DNA of 64,000 bases from Marinirhabdus gelatinilytica (GCF_003353425.1 NZ_QRAO01000003.1:111088-175087); one strand, 5' to 3'; shown: positions 1 to 8,908, counted from the first letter of the stretch. The notes: generated by a model not told the origin, from the sequence alone. Numbers and translations: made by a program.

Positions 1-31
1 GCGGTCCCAGGTTCGAATCCTGGTGCGATCA
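1..31 (+). tRNA. 3' end of a tRNA gene, cut by the window edge
   Basis: The sequence contains a T-arm (stem CCAGG/CCTGG around loop TTCGAAT) followed by a seven-base acceptor strand TGCGATC and discriminator A at 31, with no encoded CCA. The 5' half lies outside the window, so the amino-acid identity cannot be read here. Position 1 is g, whereas both downstream copies have a at the matching place (358 and 715), which suggests this is the original tRNA and the others are derived copies. A strong terminator follows at 36-60. Confidence 0.75.
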
Positions 32-35
32 CTTA

Positions 36-60
36 AAGCCCCGCAATTGCGGGGTTTTTT
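36..60 (+). terminator. Rho-independent terminator after the tRNA
   Basis: A perfect six-base-pair GC-rich hairpin, CCCCGC-AATT-GCGGGG at 39-54, is followed by six T. It ends only four bases before the GIY-YIG start codon, so transcription of that gene from the tRNA promoter should be low. Confidence 0.9.
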
Positions 61-64
61 GATT

Positions 65-337
65 ATGAGCTTTTTTACCTACATACTGTTTTCTAAAACG
101 CTTGACCGCTATTATGTGGGGCATACGGGCGATGTGCTTGACGAACGTATCAGGAAACACAACTCCAATCATAAAGGATATACAGGAAGAGCCAGTGATT
201 GGAAGCTACAATACTTTGAGGTGTATTCCACTAAAGAAGAGGCTTATGCCAGAGAACGCTACATTAAATCAAGAAAATCCAAGAAGTACTTAGAAAAGTT
301 AATTCGCAACTCTCACGATGGCTATACGGATAGATAG
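65..337 (+). CDS. GIY-YIG family nuclease, copy 1
   Basis: A 90-residue single-domain protein of the small GIY-YIG type (UPF0213/YhbQ-like). The N-terminus carries the GIY-type strand TYIL followed by YYVG at about residues 17-20, then the catalytic-type Arg in RIRKHN and the catalytic Glu in AYARERYIK. ATG at 65 is chosen because the domain starts there; extending upstream would translate the tRNA and terminator. The protein is identical to the copy at 422-694. The stop codon TAG at 335-337 lies inside the next tRNA-like piece. GIY-YIG nucleases nick or cut DNA; a role in moving or maintaining this cassette is my inference. It lies directly after a terminator, so its promoter is unclear. Confidence 0.9.
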   Translation: MSFFTYILFSKTLDRYYVGHTGDVLDERIRKHNSNHKGYTGRASDWKLQYFEVYSTKEEAYARERYIKSRKSKKYLEKLIRNSHDGYTDR

Positions 338-388
338 AGCATCCCGCTGCCAGCGGGACGGTCCCAGGTTCGAATCCTGGTGCGATCA
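335..388 (+). pseudogene. tRNA-like 3' half, copy 2
   Basis: From TAGAGCA (the 3' side of a D-arm) the sequence gives a five-pair anticodon stem TCCCG/CGGGA with loop CTGCCAG (anticodon position reads GCC, a glycine anticodon), a variable loop, the T-arm and the acceptor strand TGCGATC plus A. A matching 5' half is missing: upstream is the end of the nuclease gene, and only TCGCA at about 303-307 could pair with part of the acceptor. I read this as an orphan tRNA 3' half rather than a working tRNA. Confidence 0.7.
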
Positions 389-392
389 CTTA

Positions 393-417
393 AAGCCCCG
401 CAATTGCGGGGTTTTTT
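393..417 (+). terminator. Rho-independent terminator, copy 2
   Basis: Identical to the hairpin and T-run at 36-60, shifted by 357 bases. It separates the tRNA-like piece from the second nuclease gene. Confidence 0.9.
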
Positions 418-421
418 GATT

Positions 422-694
422 ATGAGCTTTTTTACCTACATACTGTTTTCTAAAACGCTTGACCGCTATTATGTGGGGCATACGGGCGATGTGCTTGACG
501 AACGTATCAGGAAACACAACTCCAATCATAAAGGATATACAGGAAGAGCCAGTGATTGGAAGCTACAATACTTTGAGGTGTATTCCACTAAAGAAGAGGC
601 TTATGCCAGAGAACGCTACATTAAATCAAGAAAATCCAAGAAGTACTTAGAAAAGTTAATTCGCAACTCTCACGATGGCTATACGGATAGATAG
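422..694 (+). CDS. GIY-YIG family nuclease, copy 2
   Basis: A second copy of the 90-residue GIY-YIG protein, identical in residues to the one at 65-337 and in the same setting: four bases after a terminator and with its stop codon inside a downstream tRNA-like piece. Perfect identity between two tandem copies points to very recent duplication, gene conversion, or an assembly artefact. The family assignment rests on the GIY-type N-terminal strands and the conserved Arg and Glu. Confidence 0.88.
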   Translation: MSFFTYILFSKTLDRYYVGHTGDVLDERIRKHNSNHKGYTGRASDWKLQYFEVYSTKEEAYARERYIKSRKSKKYLEKLIRNSHDGYTDR

Positions 695-745
695 AGCATC
701 CCGCTGCCAGCGGGACGGTCCCAGGTTCGAATCCTGGTGCGATCA
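692..745 (+). pseudogene. tRNA-like 3' half, copy 3
   Basis: Same anticodon-arm, T-arm and acceptor sequence as 335-388. It is followed by a weakened terminator and then ordinary chromosomal sequence running into pgpH, so it marks the right-hand boundary of the cassette array. Confidence 0.7.
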
Positions 746-749
746 CTTA

Positions 750-774
750 AAGCCCAGCAATTGCGGGGTTTTTT
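750..774 (+). terminator. Degenerate copy of the tRNA terminator
   Basis: Same hairpin as at 36-60, but the change to a at 756 breaks one stem pair (CCCAGC against GCGGGG). A T-run of six follows. The difference shows that this outermost copy is older or under less constraint than the two internal ones. Confidence 0.75.
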
Positions 775-792
775 GATTAACTAAGTAAGAGA

Positions 793-2838
793 TTATTCAG
801 GGTACTCTACACGTAAGTGGTAAATATTGTTCAGTTTTTTCTTCAACACTTTTTTTATAGATTGAATTTCTTTGAAGGTGATATTGGCATTCAGGAACTG
901 TCCTTGTTTCATTTGCCCATCGACAATCTTTTCAACAAAACTATCAATCTTTGATGAAGTAGGTTCTTTTAAACTCTTACTTGCTGCTTCAACACTATCG
1001 GCCATCATTAGGATTGCTGTTTCTTTAGAGAATGGCAAAGGTCCGGGATATTGAAAGTCTTCAATCTGTGCCGTACCTTCAAGCCTTTCCTGTTTCTTAT
1101 AGAAATAATATACTACGGTGGTTCCGTGGTGGGTTCGTATAAAGTCTATGATCCTGTCCGGTAATTTTTTCCTTCTGGCCATTTCAATACCGTTGATCAC
1201 ATGGTCTATTATAACCCTTGCACTTTCCTTGGGGGGTAATTCATCATGAACATTGTAGCCACTCAGCTGATTTTCGGTAAAACTGGTTGGATTTTCCATT
1301 TTACCAATATCATGATACAGAGCCCCTACCCTAACCAACATCGCATTGGCACCAATCTCATTGGCCGCAGCCTCGGCAAGATTGGCAACATTCAGGGAAT
1401 GGTGAAAGGTGCCCGGAGCCTTGTTGCTAAGTTCTTTTAGCAATTTACTGTTTGTATCACTTAGCTCCAATAATGAAACATCGGAAACGAGACCGAATAA
1501 CTTTTCATAAAAATAGATCAGTGGGTGTGCGAACAGGGTAGCCAGACCAGCAAGTACAAAAAACCCGAAATTTTTGAATTCCAGATTAAGCACGTTCCCT
1601 TCCTGTATAATATAGAAAGCGAAATAACCAATTATATAAACAATGGTGATTTGTCCTACCGACATAAAAAGATTTGCCCTTCTGTACAATTCTGAAACAG
1701 TTAGGATAGTTACAATCCCAGCAATGATCTGCAAGAACAAGAATTCGAAACTGTTGGGTACCACAAACCCCAATAACAGTAATGTTAATACATGTACGAA
1801 CAATCCCAGCCTAGGATCAAAGAAAGCCTTCAGGATTAACGGAAGAATACATAAAGGAACTACATATACATAATTGGCGTCTAGTTTTACAACAATAGTG
1901 GTCAAGAAAACCATCAAGATTATATTGAAAAATATAAACGTAACTTTAGTATTGTTACTGAAAATTTCATCTCTATATTTTTTAAGAAAAAGAAACAGCA
2001 TTAAAAAGACCAGTGAAACCAGCATTGCATAGCCAAAAATAAGCCAGAACCTATTGTTTTTACTCCAAACCAGAGATTGGTATTCATCCTGTAGCGAGGT
2101 CAAGATTTGAAACGTGGTCCCCTCCACTACTTCCCCCTTAGCAATTATGCGCCCCCCTTTTTCCACAATACCTTGATTGGGGTTAATCGCTTCAAGGGAG
2201 GCTGCAATGGAATCTTCGGTCAACTTGTTATCCTTTGTCACATTGGGCGTAATGGCCCTGTTCAGTAAAATGGCAAGAAACTCCGAAAAAGATTGCGCTT
2301 TATTTTTAACTATAAAATCCTCAATAAGATCCTTTAGCTCAGATGTTTGGACAAGTTGTCCAAAAGTAATCTCTTCAACCTCGTTGCCCCGCTTTAAATA
2401 AATTAAATCCTCTTGACTTGTGGTGGCAACTTCATCTATCACGCCAAAACGGTATACTTGATCTATAAACTGGTATCCTATGGTCTCTATAGTCCTACGT
2501 TTTACTTCAAACAAACTATCCACAAAGGAAGTCTTCAGCAGCTCATCAAATTGTGCCTTGGCCTTGTCCTTAGCGTTCAGTCTATATTCAAAATAGGGAA
2601 TTGTATTCTCACGTATGTTTTTCTTCTCTTGGGTGAGTTCAGCTTCAGATTTTTTTATGGCAAAACTAAAAGGTGCATATAAGTTTTCGTACTGCCAGGG
2701 CTTGCCCTTCTGAAAGTTATATTTAAACTGCCCTCCCTTGGGAAGTAAGTAAATAACTAGAAATGTGGAAAGTAGAAACAGGAAGACCCTGTAAATTGCT
2801 GCTTGATTTCTAGAAAGGAATGAAAAAAACTGTTTCAT
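793..2838 (-). CDS. pgpH: PgpH-type membrane HD phosphohydrolase (probable c-di-AMP phosphodiesterase)
   Basis: A 681-residue inner-membrane protein of the 7TMR-HD (YqfF/PgpH) family. It has an N-terminal membrane segment at about residues 15-33, a large extracytoplasmic 7TMR-HDED region to about 260, seven membrane spans at about 265-445, and a cytoplasmic HD domain with HHSLNV near 479 and the metal-binding pair in YHDIGKM near 509. In Firmicutes and other groups PgpH hydrolyses cyclic di-AMP to pApA; the same activity here is inferred from the family. It is divergent from the thiolase gene, with 179 bases between them, and ends just beyond the tRNA cassette array. Confidence 0.88.
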   Translation of the reverse strand: MKQFFSFLSRNQAAIYRVFLFLLSTFLVIYLLPKGGQFKYNFQKGKPWQYENLYAPFSFAIKKSEAELTQEKKNIRENTIPYFEYRLNAKDKAKAQFDELLKTSFVDSLFEVKRRTIETIGYQFIDQVYRFGVIDEVATTSQEDLIYLKRGNEVEEITFGQLVQTSELKDLIEDFIVKNKAQSFSEFLAILLNRAITPNVTKDNKLTEDSIAASLEAINPNQGIVEKGGRIIAKGEVVEGTTFQILTSLQDEYQSLVWSKNNRFWLIFGYAMLVSLVFLMLFLFLKKYRDEIFSNNTKVTFIFFNIILMVFLTTIVVKLDANYVYVVPLCILPLILKAFFDPRLGLFVHVLTLLLLGFVVPNSFEFLFLQIIAGIVTILTVSELYRRANLFMSVGQITIVYIIGYFAFYIIQEGNVLNLEFKNFGFFVLAGLATLFAHPLIYFYEKLFGLVSDVSLLELSDTNSKLLKELSNKAPGTFHHSLNVANLAEAAANEIGANAMLVRVGALYHDIGKMENPTSFTENQLSGYNVHDELPPKESARVIIDHVINGIEMARRKKLPDRIIDFIRTHHGTTVVYYFYKKQERLEGTAQIEDFQYPGPLPFSKETAILMMADSVEAASKSLKEPTSSKIDSFVEKIVDGQMKQGQFLNANITFKEIQSIKKVLKKKLNNIYHLRVEYPE

Positions 2839-2905
2839 AAAAGTCTTTGCTAGAGTAAAGGTAGTATATACAGTCCATTAATCCCAAAGCGGAACGAGCT
2901 TAAGA

Positions 2906-2936
2906 TTGAAAGTTCTATTTAAAATGTGTAATTTTG
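2906..2936 (+). promoter_or_regulatory. Bacteroidetes-type promoter for the thiolase gene
   Basis: TTG at 2906-2908 and TAATTTTG at 2929-2936, separated by 20 bases, fit the known Bacteroidetes promoter pattern (TTG, about 19 bases, TAnnTTTG). The predicted transcript would have a leader of about 75 bases. Confidence 0.65.
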
Positions 2937-3017
2937 CACTTTCTTTCTGAAGAGAAACACCTTGGTTCTTCGTAAGAAATCAATTAAAAATAAGATACCG
3001 TTTCAAACAAACAAATT

Positions 3018-4190
3018 ATGAAAAAAGTAGTTATAGCAGCAGCAGCGAGAACACCTATAGGAAGCTTTATGGGCAGCCTATCCTCCGTTAGTGCAACACA
3101 GTTGGGGAGCACTGCCATAAAAGGAGCACTGGAAAAAATAAACCTAGATCCATCGCAAGTTGAAGAGGTGCTTATGGGGAACGTTGTACAGGCAGGTGTA
3201 GGTCAAGCCCCTGCAAGACAAGCCGCATTGGGTGCCGGCATACCAGATACTGTACCTTGTACTACCATTAATAAAGTTTGTGCTTCCGGAATGAAGGCAG
3301 TAATGCAGGCCGCGCAATCCATTGCTTTGGGCGATGCTTCGGTTATCGTTGCCGGAGGTATGGAGAGTATGAGCAATATCCCACATTATGTTAACATGCG
3401 AAAGGGGACTAAATTTGGTCCAGCTACTTTAATAGATGGAATGCAAAAAGACGGACTCGTGGATGCGTACGACCACAATGCCATGGGTGTATGTGCAGAT
3501 GTGTGTGCTACCGAACATAATTTTTCCCGTGAAGACCAAGATGCATTTGCCGTTAAATCCTATGAGCGTTCTGCCAAAGCTTGGAGCGAGGGTAAATTTG
3601 CAAACGAGGTCGTGCCCGTAAGTGTACCACAGCGTAGAGGTGAGCCTATAGTGATTTCGGAAGATGAAGAATTTAAAAATGTAAAGATGGAGAAGATACC
3701 TTCTCTACGCCCTGCTTTTAGCAAGGACGGGACGGTAACTGCGGCCAATGCCTCTACCATTAACGACGGTGCCGGCGCTATGGTCTTGATGAGCGAAGAA
3801 AAGGCAAATGAACTGGGAATAAAGCCACTAGCCACCATAAAGAGTTATGCCGATGCAGCACAAGAACCTAAATGGTTTACCACTGCTCCTGCAAAAGCAT
3901 TGCCAAAAGCATTGGAAAAAGCAGGCATTATAAAAGACGATGTAGATTATTTTGAATTTAACGAAGCCTTTGCCGTAGTCGGGCTGGCCAACATGAAAAT
4001 CCTTGGCCTGGACGACAGCAATGTAAATATAAACGGAGGTGCCGTTTCCCTTGGACATCCGTTAGGATGTAGTGGGGTTCGAATATTGATCACACTTCTC
4101 AACGTGCTGGAACAGAACGATGCAAAGATTGGTGCCGCAGCTATCTGTAACGGTGGTGGTGGTGCTAGCGCAATGGTTATTGAAAGGTAA
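3018..4190 (+). CDS. Acetyl-CoA C-acyltransferase (thiolase)
   Basis: A 390-residue thiolase that joins or cleaves acyl-CoA units, as acetoacetyl-CoA thiolase or 3-ketoacyl-CoA thiolase. The nucleophilic Cys is in NKVCASGMKAV near residue 88, the catalytic His in SLGHPLGCSG near 348, and the second Cys in CNGGGGAS near 378. The length is normal for the family. It is monocistronic, with its own promoter and no other beta-oxidation genes nearby. The substrate chain length cannot be decided from sequence; the AtoB/PhaA-like C-terminus favours acetoacetyl-CoA. It acts in the cytoplasm. Confidence 0.93.
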   Translation: MKKVVIAAAARTPIGSFMGSLSSVSATQLGSTAIKGALEKINLDPSQVEEVLMGNVVQAGVGQAPARQAALGAGIPDTVPCTTINKVCASGMKAVMQAAQSIALGDASVIVAGGMESMSNIPHYVNMRKGTKFGPATLIDGMQKDGLVDAYDHNAMGVCADVCATEHNFSREDQDAFAVKSYERSAKAWSEGKFANEVVPVSVPQRRGEPIVISEDEEFKNVKMEKIPSLRPAFSKDGTVTAANASTINDGAGAMVLMSEEKANELGIKPLATIKSYADAAQEPKWFTTAPAKALPKALEKAGIIKDDVDYFEFNEAFAVVGLANMKILGLDDSNVNINGGAVSLGHPLGCSGVRILITLLNVLEQNDAKIGAAAICNGGGGASAMVIER

Positions 4191-4264
4191 TTTTTTAATT
4201 TGTTCAGCAGCCAAAACCACAATATCCCAAACGGAAATTCTAGCCCATAAACGTAGCTCCATAT

Positions 4265-5014
4265 ATGAAATACGGCCTTTGTAACCTAAGCATTGTCCCC
4301 CTTCGATTAGAAGCAGCAGATACTAGCGAAATGGTTACGCAGGTACTTTATGGTGAAACGTTTAAAGTTGTAGAGCAACGGAAAAAATGGTCGCGTATCC
4401 GTTTATTTTTTGATACATATGAAGGCTGGATAGACAATAAGCAATTTGTTCTTATTGCTGAAGAAGACTATCACACATTAAACAAACAGAAACCAAGGTT
4501 GGTCTCAGATCTAGTAGGAATGCTCACCACCGAGGAGAACATGTTGCTAGCCCTACCATTAGGCTGTAACGTGGCAGCAGCCTCTTATCTAAAACATATT
4601 TCTGAAGGTACTTATGTTTCAGAAAAACAACCTAAAGCACACATAGTAGATACTGCTTTACTATATCTCAACGCTCCATATCTTTGGGGCGGTAAGACGC
4701 CTTTTGGGATAGACTGTAGTGGCTTTACACAAATGTGCTACAAACTTAACGGATATAAGTTATTGCGAGATGCAAGCCAGCAAGCCACACAAGGGGAACC
4801 GTTGAGTTTTATTGAGGAAAGCGAACCTGGGGATCTAGCCTTTTTTGATAATACTGAAGGGGACATCACCCACGTAGGTATTATAATGAAGGACAACTAT
4901 ATTATACACGCCCACGGAAAGGTAAGGATAGACCGAATAGACCACACGGGCATCTTTAATTACGAACAACGCCAGCATACCCATAAACTACGTGTCATAA
5001 AACGTATTGTATAA
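4265..5014 (+). CDS. NlpC/P60 family cell-wall peptidase with SH3-like N-terminus
   Basis: A 249-residue protein with an SH3b-like N-terminal part (about 1-65, containing GWIDNKQ) and a C40 NlpC/P60 domain at about 125-249. The catalytic Cys151 is in GIDCSGF and His203 in ITHVGI, with a third polar residue from the HAHG stretch near 215-217. Family members cleave peptidoglycan stem peptides, typically D-gamma-Glu-diaminopimelate bonds. I see no signal peptide, so it may act in the cytoplasm on recycled muropeptides or use another export route. It is transcribed in the same direction as the thiolase and ends at a strong terminator. Confidence 0.88.
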   Translation: MKYGLCNLSIVPLRLEAADTSEMVTQVLYGETFKVVEQRKKWSRIRLFFDTYEGWIDNKQFVLIAEEDYHTLNKQKPRLVSDLVGMLTTEENMLLALPLGCNVAAASYLKHISEGTYVSEKQPKAHIVDTALLYLNAPYLWGGKTPFGIDCSGFTQMCYKLNGYKLLRDASQQATQGEPLSFIEESEPGDLAFFDNTEGDITHVGIIMKDNYIIHAHGKVRIDRIDHTGIFNYEQRQHTHKLRVIKRIV

Positions 5015-5047
5015 AAAAACCTCTCAAAAATTTGAGAGGTGTTTTTA
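5013..5047. terminator. Bidirectional terminator
   Basis: The hairpin ACCTCTCAAA-AA-TTTGAGAGGT at 5019-5040 is flanked by A-runs on the left and a T-run on the right. It lies between the converging NlpC/P60 gene and the TPR gene and can serve both strands. Confidence 0.88.
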
Positions 5048-5068
5048 TCTTGGGAAGATAGCTTTCAA

Positions 5069-6328
5069 TTACTTACCGCCTTCCAATGTTTGCAGCTTGG
5101 CCTTCATTTCCTTAAATTTTGCATCCTCACCAAGTTGGCTGTAAATATTCATAAGGGTACGAACCAATTCTACATTTTCGCTTCGTTGCTCCACAGCAGA
5201 CTCTAAATAAGGGAGTACTTCTCGATAAAGTTGCTTACGTTCTTCCTTAAGCTCGTCGTAGCGCTTATTATCTGCTGAAGAAGTTCCAAGGTTGTTCATT
5301 TCTTCAACAATGGCACTCTCCTTACCTAGCAAAGTGGCTGCAATATTGATCTGGGCAGCAGCATAGGTAGGGTCTAACTCCAAGGCCTTTTTATATTGCT
5401 CAATTGCTTTGTCTTCTTCACCGTTCTTGGCAAAACCTACACCTAGGTTGTATCTAAGTTCTGGATTACTAGGATCTGTAGCAATAATCTGGTCCATTAT
5501 GGCATTATAGGTTTTCATATCATTTGCTTGATACGCCATATCTGCCTCTGCACGCATAAGCGATACATCTTCAGGATTTTCCTTTCTAGCATCTGCCATC
5601 ACTTTTTTGGCTTTTTCTTTATCACCTTTGCTAGTGTAGATTAGTGCAATATTCTTTAAGATATCACCTTTTACTGAAGCAGACATACGCTCGTCTGGAT
5701 TGGTATATTTCCCTGAAAGCATATTGGTAGATCTTGTAGCCTCATCAGCAAAAACTACAACCTCACCCGTCTCAATATCGGTAGCTACCCATTCTTTTCT
5801 TTCGCCTGTGTACCCGAGCTCCAAGAGCTTTTCATAGTGTTTCAGTGCTGTATCATAATCTTTTCCAAGAATCGCACTCTCGGCGGCGTTATAAAGATCC
5901 AACTCTTCTCCTGCTACCGTATAACTCGTGTAAAGTTTTTTTGTAGCGGAATCGAAGTTTTTCGCACGTTGATCGCTCACGGCGCTGTTTACCAGAGCAA
6001 CACGTAATTGTTGTACACCTAGCTTAGCATCTTTATTGTCGGCATCAAGCTCCATTGCTTTTTTAAAGGCATCGGCAGATTGCATCATCTTTGCAGTGTC
6101 ACTATCTCCTGCATCTGCAAGGTACACTTGCCCTTTTGTTACGTAGAAATCTACCTTAAGGTCATTGTCCGCGCTACCAATTGAGCTTTCTGCTTCGTTG
6201 ATGTATCCTATAGCTTCAGAAACGTCGCCATTTTTTAAGGCTTTGTCAGCTCTTTTAATTTCTTTTTTTTGTCCAAAAGAAACGGCAGTAACTAGGAGAA
6301 TTCCTGCCATTGCAACATATTTTTTCAT
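5069..6328 (-). CDS. Exported tetratricopeptide-repeat protein
   Basis: A 419-residue protein with an N-terminal signal peptide (MKKYVAMAGILLVTAVSFGQ, cleavage probably before the Gln) followed by TPR-like helical pairs over most of its length. The clearest repeat is near residues 290-325 (NPELRYNLGVGFAKNGE, then a tyrosine- and alanine-rich partner helix). It is rich in charged residues and Ala. TPR proteins act as protein-binding scaffolds; a periplasmic location is inferred. It begins 15 bases after the gyrA stop on the same strand and is probably cotranscribed with gyrA. No more specific function can be given. Confidence 0.85.
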   Translation of the reverse strand: MKKYVAMAGILLVTAVSFGQKKEIKRADKALKNGDVSEAIGYINEAESSIGSADNDLKVDFYVTKGQVYLADAGDSDTAKMMQSADAFKKAMELDADNKDAKLGVQQLRVALVNSAVSDQRAKNFDSATKKLYTSYTVAGEELDLYNAAESAILGKDYDTALKHYEKLLELGYTGERKEWVATDIETGEVVVFADEATRSTNMLSGKYTNPDERMSASVKGDILKNIALIYTSKGDKEKAKKVMADARKENPEDVSLMRAEADMAYQANDMKTYNAIMDQIIATDPSNPELRYNLGVGFAKNGEEDKAIEQYKKALELDPTYAAAQINIAATLLGKESAIVEEMNNLGTSSADNKRYDELKEERKQLYREVLPYLESAVEQRSENVELVRTLMNIYSQLGEDAKFKEMKAKLQTLEGGK

Positions 6329-6343
6329 GTCTTTAGTTTTACG

Positions 6344-8908
6344 TTATTCGTTATTTTCGGTTTGTGTTCCATTTTTGTCAAGAGTCGTGCCATTTTCATC
6401 TGCTTCAGCATTAGAGGCTTCAGCAGAAGGTATCACATTTCCGTCCTCATCTACTTCTTCCACATTATCCTCATCGTTCATCACTTTGGCAACAGCAGCG
6501 ATAGAGTCTTCATCGCGTACTTTTATGAGTCGTACCCCTTGTGTAGCGCGCCCCATAACCCTTAAATCCTCTACAGCCATACGTATGGCAATACCAGATT
6601 TATTGATGATCATAAGTCCGTCGCTATCGGTCACATTCTTGATGGCCACTAAGTTACCGGTTTTTTCGGTAACGCTAATGGTTTTTACCCCTTTTCCACC
6701 ACGGTTCGTGATTCGGTACTCGTCTATGCTAGAACGTTTTCCGTAACCATTTTCTGAAACTACGAGGATATCACTCTCGGTGTCATTTATGGCAACCATG
6801 CCTATTACCTCATCTTTTTCGTTTCCTAAGGTAATACCGCGAACTCCTGATGCATTACGACCCATGGGTCTGGTTTTTTCCTCTTCAAAACGAATGGCCT
6901 TACCACTCTTAACGGCAAGCATTACTTGGCTATCGCCACGGGTAAGCTTGGCCTCCAGAAGTTCATCTCCTTCTTTAATAGTAATGGCATTGATACCATT
7001 GGTACGGGGTCTTGAATATTGCTCCAGCGGTGTTTTCTTAACCTGCCCTTTCTTGGTCGCCATGATTACGTAGCGACTATTAATATACTCTTCGTCTTTC
7101 AGGTCCTGCGTACAAATGAACGCTTTTACTTTATCGTCCGGCTCAATATTTATTAGGTTTTGAATCGCCCTTCCTTTAGATTGTCTGCTTCCTTCCGGGA
7201 TTTCGAAAACACGCATCCAGAAACATTTTCCCTTTTGGGTGAAGAACAGCATATATTGGTGGTTGGTACCCACAAACATATGCTCCAAGAAATCTTCATT
7301 TCTGGTTGATGATGCTTTTTGCCCAACCCCTCCTCTATTTTGCTGTTTATACTCTGTCAAAGAGGTACGCTTAATATATCCTGCGTGCGAGATGGTAATT
7401 ACTACTTGCTCGTCGGGAATAAGGTCGGTAATACTTACATCACCTCCAGCATACTCAATGGTAGAACGGCGTTCATCACCATACTTGGCTCTTATCTCCT
7501 CCAGTTCCTCTTTAATGATAGCCATTCTACGTTCCTTTTTGGCAAGGATATCTTTATAGTCTTCAATGGTTTTCATCAATTCATCATACTCACTGCGCAG
7601 CTTGTCCTGTTCCAGGCCTGTTAATTGGCGCAGGCGCATTTCTACGATGGCTTTGGCCTGTATTTCTGAAAGCTCGAAGGTGTCCATCAACTTTTGGCGG
7701 GCCTCATCGGCATTTGCAGAAGCTCTAATTAGGGCAATCACTTCGTCTATATTGTCCGAAGCGATAATCAACCCTTCCAGGATATGTGCACGCTCTTCGG
7801 CCTTTCTCAATAAATATTGGGTACGGCGGGTTACCACTTCGTGACGGTGCTCCACGAAATAGTGGATCATTTCTTTAAGGTTCAGCAAACGTGGACGCCC
7901 ATTTACCAAAGCGATGTTGTTTACACTAAAGCTAGATTGCAGCTCCGTGTATTTATACAACATATTCAAAACGATATTTGGAATGGCATCACGTTTCAGA
8001 ATATATACTATACGCATCCCCTTACGGTCACTCTCGTCACGAATGTTTGAAATTCCTTCGATCTTCTTTTCGTTTACCAGGTCGGCAGTCTTTTTAATCA
8101 TATTGGCCTTATTCACCTGGTAAGGAATTTCGGAAACAATAATGCACTCACGGCCATTCACTTCTTCAAAACTGGCCTTACCGCGCATTACTACACGGCC
8201 ACGTCCCGTATGGAAGGCATCGCGAACACCATCGTAGCCATAAATGATTCCTCCTGTTGGGAAATCTGGTGCCTTTATGTGCTGCATCAGGCCATCTATA
8301 TCAATATCGTTATCGTCTATATAGGCTACGGTACCGTCTATCACTTCACTAAGATTATGCGGAGGCATATTGGTAGCCATACCCACGGCAATACCCGATG
8401 CGCCATTGATGAGCAATCCCGGTACTCGGGTTGGTAGCACTGTGGGCTCTTTTAAGGTGTCGTCGAAATTTAACTGGTGGTCTACCGTTTCCTTGTCGAT
8501 ATCGGCCAGCATATCTTCGGAAATCTTCTGCATACGGGCCTCAGTATAACGCATTGCAGCAGGGCTATCGCCATCTATACTACCAAAGTTACCTTGCCCA
8601 TCTACCAGCATATAGCGCAAGCTCCATTCTTGGGCCATACGCACCATGGCATCGTATACTGAAGTATCTCCGTGCGGGTGGTACTTACCCAGAACCTCTC
8701 CCACAATTCTTGCCGATTTTTTATGTGCTGTATTGGCACGCACTCCCAACTCGTGCATACCGTAAAGTACACGCCTGTGTACTGGTTTCATACCATCGCG
8801 CACATCTGGCAGTGCACGTGACACGATGACCGACATCGAATAATCGATGTAAGCCGATTTCATTTCATCTTCAATGTTTATTGGGATTAATTTTTCGCCT
8901 TCAGCCAT
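6344..8908 (-). CDS. gyrA: DNA gyrase subunit A
   Basis: This 854-residue protein is the breakage-reunion subunit of DNA gyrase, which introduces negative supercoils. The catalytic Tyr is Tyr121 in MRYTEARM. The quinolone-pocket region reads GDTSVYD at 80-86, so the position equivalent to E. coli Ser83 is Thr and Asp87 is conserved. The C-terminal domain carries beta-pinwheel blades; the GyrA-box position reads QNRGGVG rather than the usual QRRGGKG, and another blade has NRGGKG. An acidic tail of about 40 residues ends the protein. It is divergent from clpC and is followed by the TPR gene. Confidence 0.97.
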   Translation of the reverse strand: MAEGEKLIPINIEDEMKSAYIDYSMSVIVSRALPDVRDGMKPVHRRVLYGMHELGVRANTAHKKSARIVGEVLGKYHPHGDTSVYDAMVRMAQEWSLRYMLVDGQGNFGSIDGDSPAAMRYTEARMQKISEDMLADIDKETVDHQLNFDDTLKEPTVLPTRVPGLLINGASGIAVGMATNMPPHNLSEVIDGTVAYIDDNDIDIDGLMQHIKAPDFPTGGIIYGYDGVRDAFHTGRGRVVMRGKASFEEVNGRECIIVSEIPYQVNKANMIKKTADLVNEKKIEGISNIRDESDRKGMRIVYILKRDAIPNIVLNMLYKYTELQSSFSVNNIALVNGRPRLLNLKEMIHYFVEHRHEVVTRRTQYLLRKAEERAHILEGLIIASDNIDEVIALIRASANADEARQKLMDTFELSEIQAKAIVEMRLRQLTGLEQDKLRSEYDELMKTIEDYKDILAKKERRMAIIKEELEEIRAKYGDERRSTIEYAGGDVSITDLIPDEQVVITISHAGYIKRTSLTEYKQQNRGGVGQKASSTRNEDFLEHMFVGTNHQYMLFFTQKGKCFWMRVFEIPEGSRQSKGRAIQNLINIEPDDKVKAFICTQDLKDEEYINSRYVIMATKKGQVKKTPLEQYSRPRTNGINAITIKEGDELLEAKLTRGDSQVMLAVKSGKAIRFEEEKTRPMGRNASGVRGITLGNEKDEVIGMVAINDTESDILVVSENGYGKRSSIDEYRITNRGGKGVKTISVTEKTGNLVAIKNVTDSDGLMIINKSGIAIRMAVEDLRVMGRATQGVRLIKVRDEDSIAAVAKVMNDEDNVEEVDEDGNVIPSAEASNAEADENGTTLDKNGTQTENNE

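Larger units (their letters stand above)
4..778 (+). repeat. Tandem 357-base repeat: two full units and a third partial one
   Basis: Unit 1 is 4-360 and unit 2 is 361-717; reading base by base I see no differences between them. A third copy runs from 718 to about 778 and covers only the tRNA T-arm/acceptor piece and the terminator, with a c-to-a change at 756. Each unit contains, in order, a tRNA 3' piece, a rho-independent terminator, a 90-codon GIY-YIG nuclease gene, and the anticodon arm of a tRNA-like sequence that leads into the next unit. The arrangement resembles a cassette bounded by direct repeats of a tRNA 3' end, as at integration sites in tRNA genes, but no integrase is present. 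Confidence 0.95.

Noticed and set aside
1-778. CRISPR-like direct repeats
   Set aside because: The repeat period is 357 bases, each unit codes for a nuclease, and there are no short spacers or cas genes.
6165-6746. A 193-codon plus-strand frame crossing the gyrA end and the TPR gene
   Set aside because: It is Ser- and Pro-rich, has no family features and is antisense to two well-supported genes.
8640-8680. Thr at the gyrase position equivalent to Ser83 as quinolone resistance
   Set aside because: Thr is a normal residue at this position in many bacteria, so it does not show resistance.
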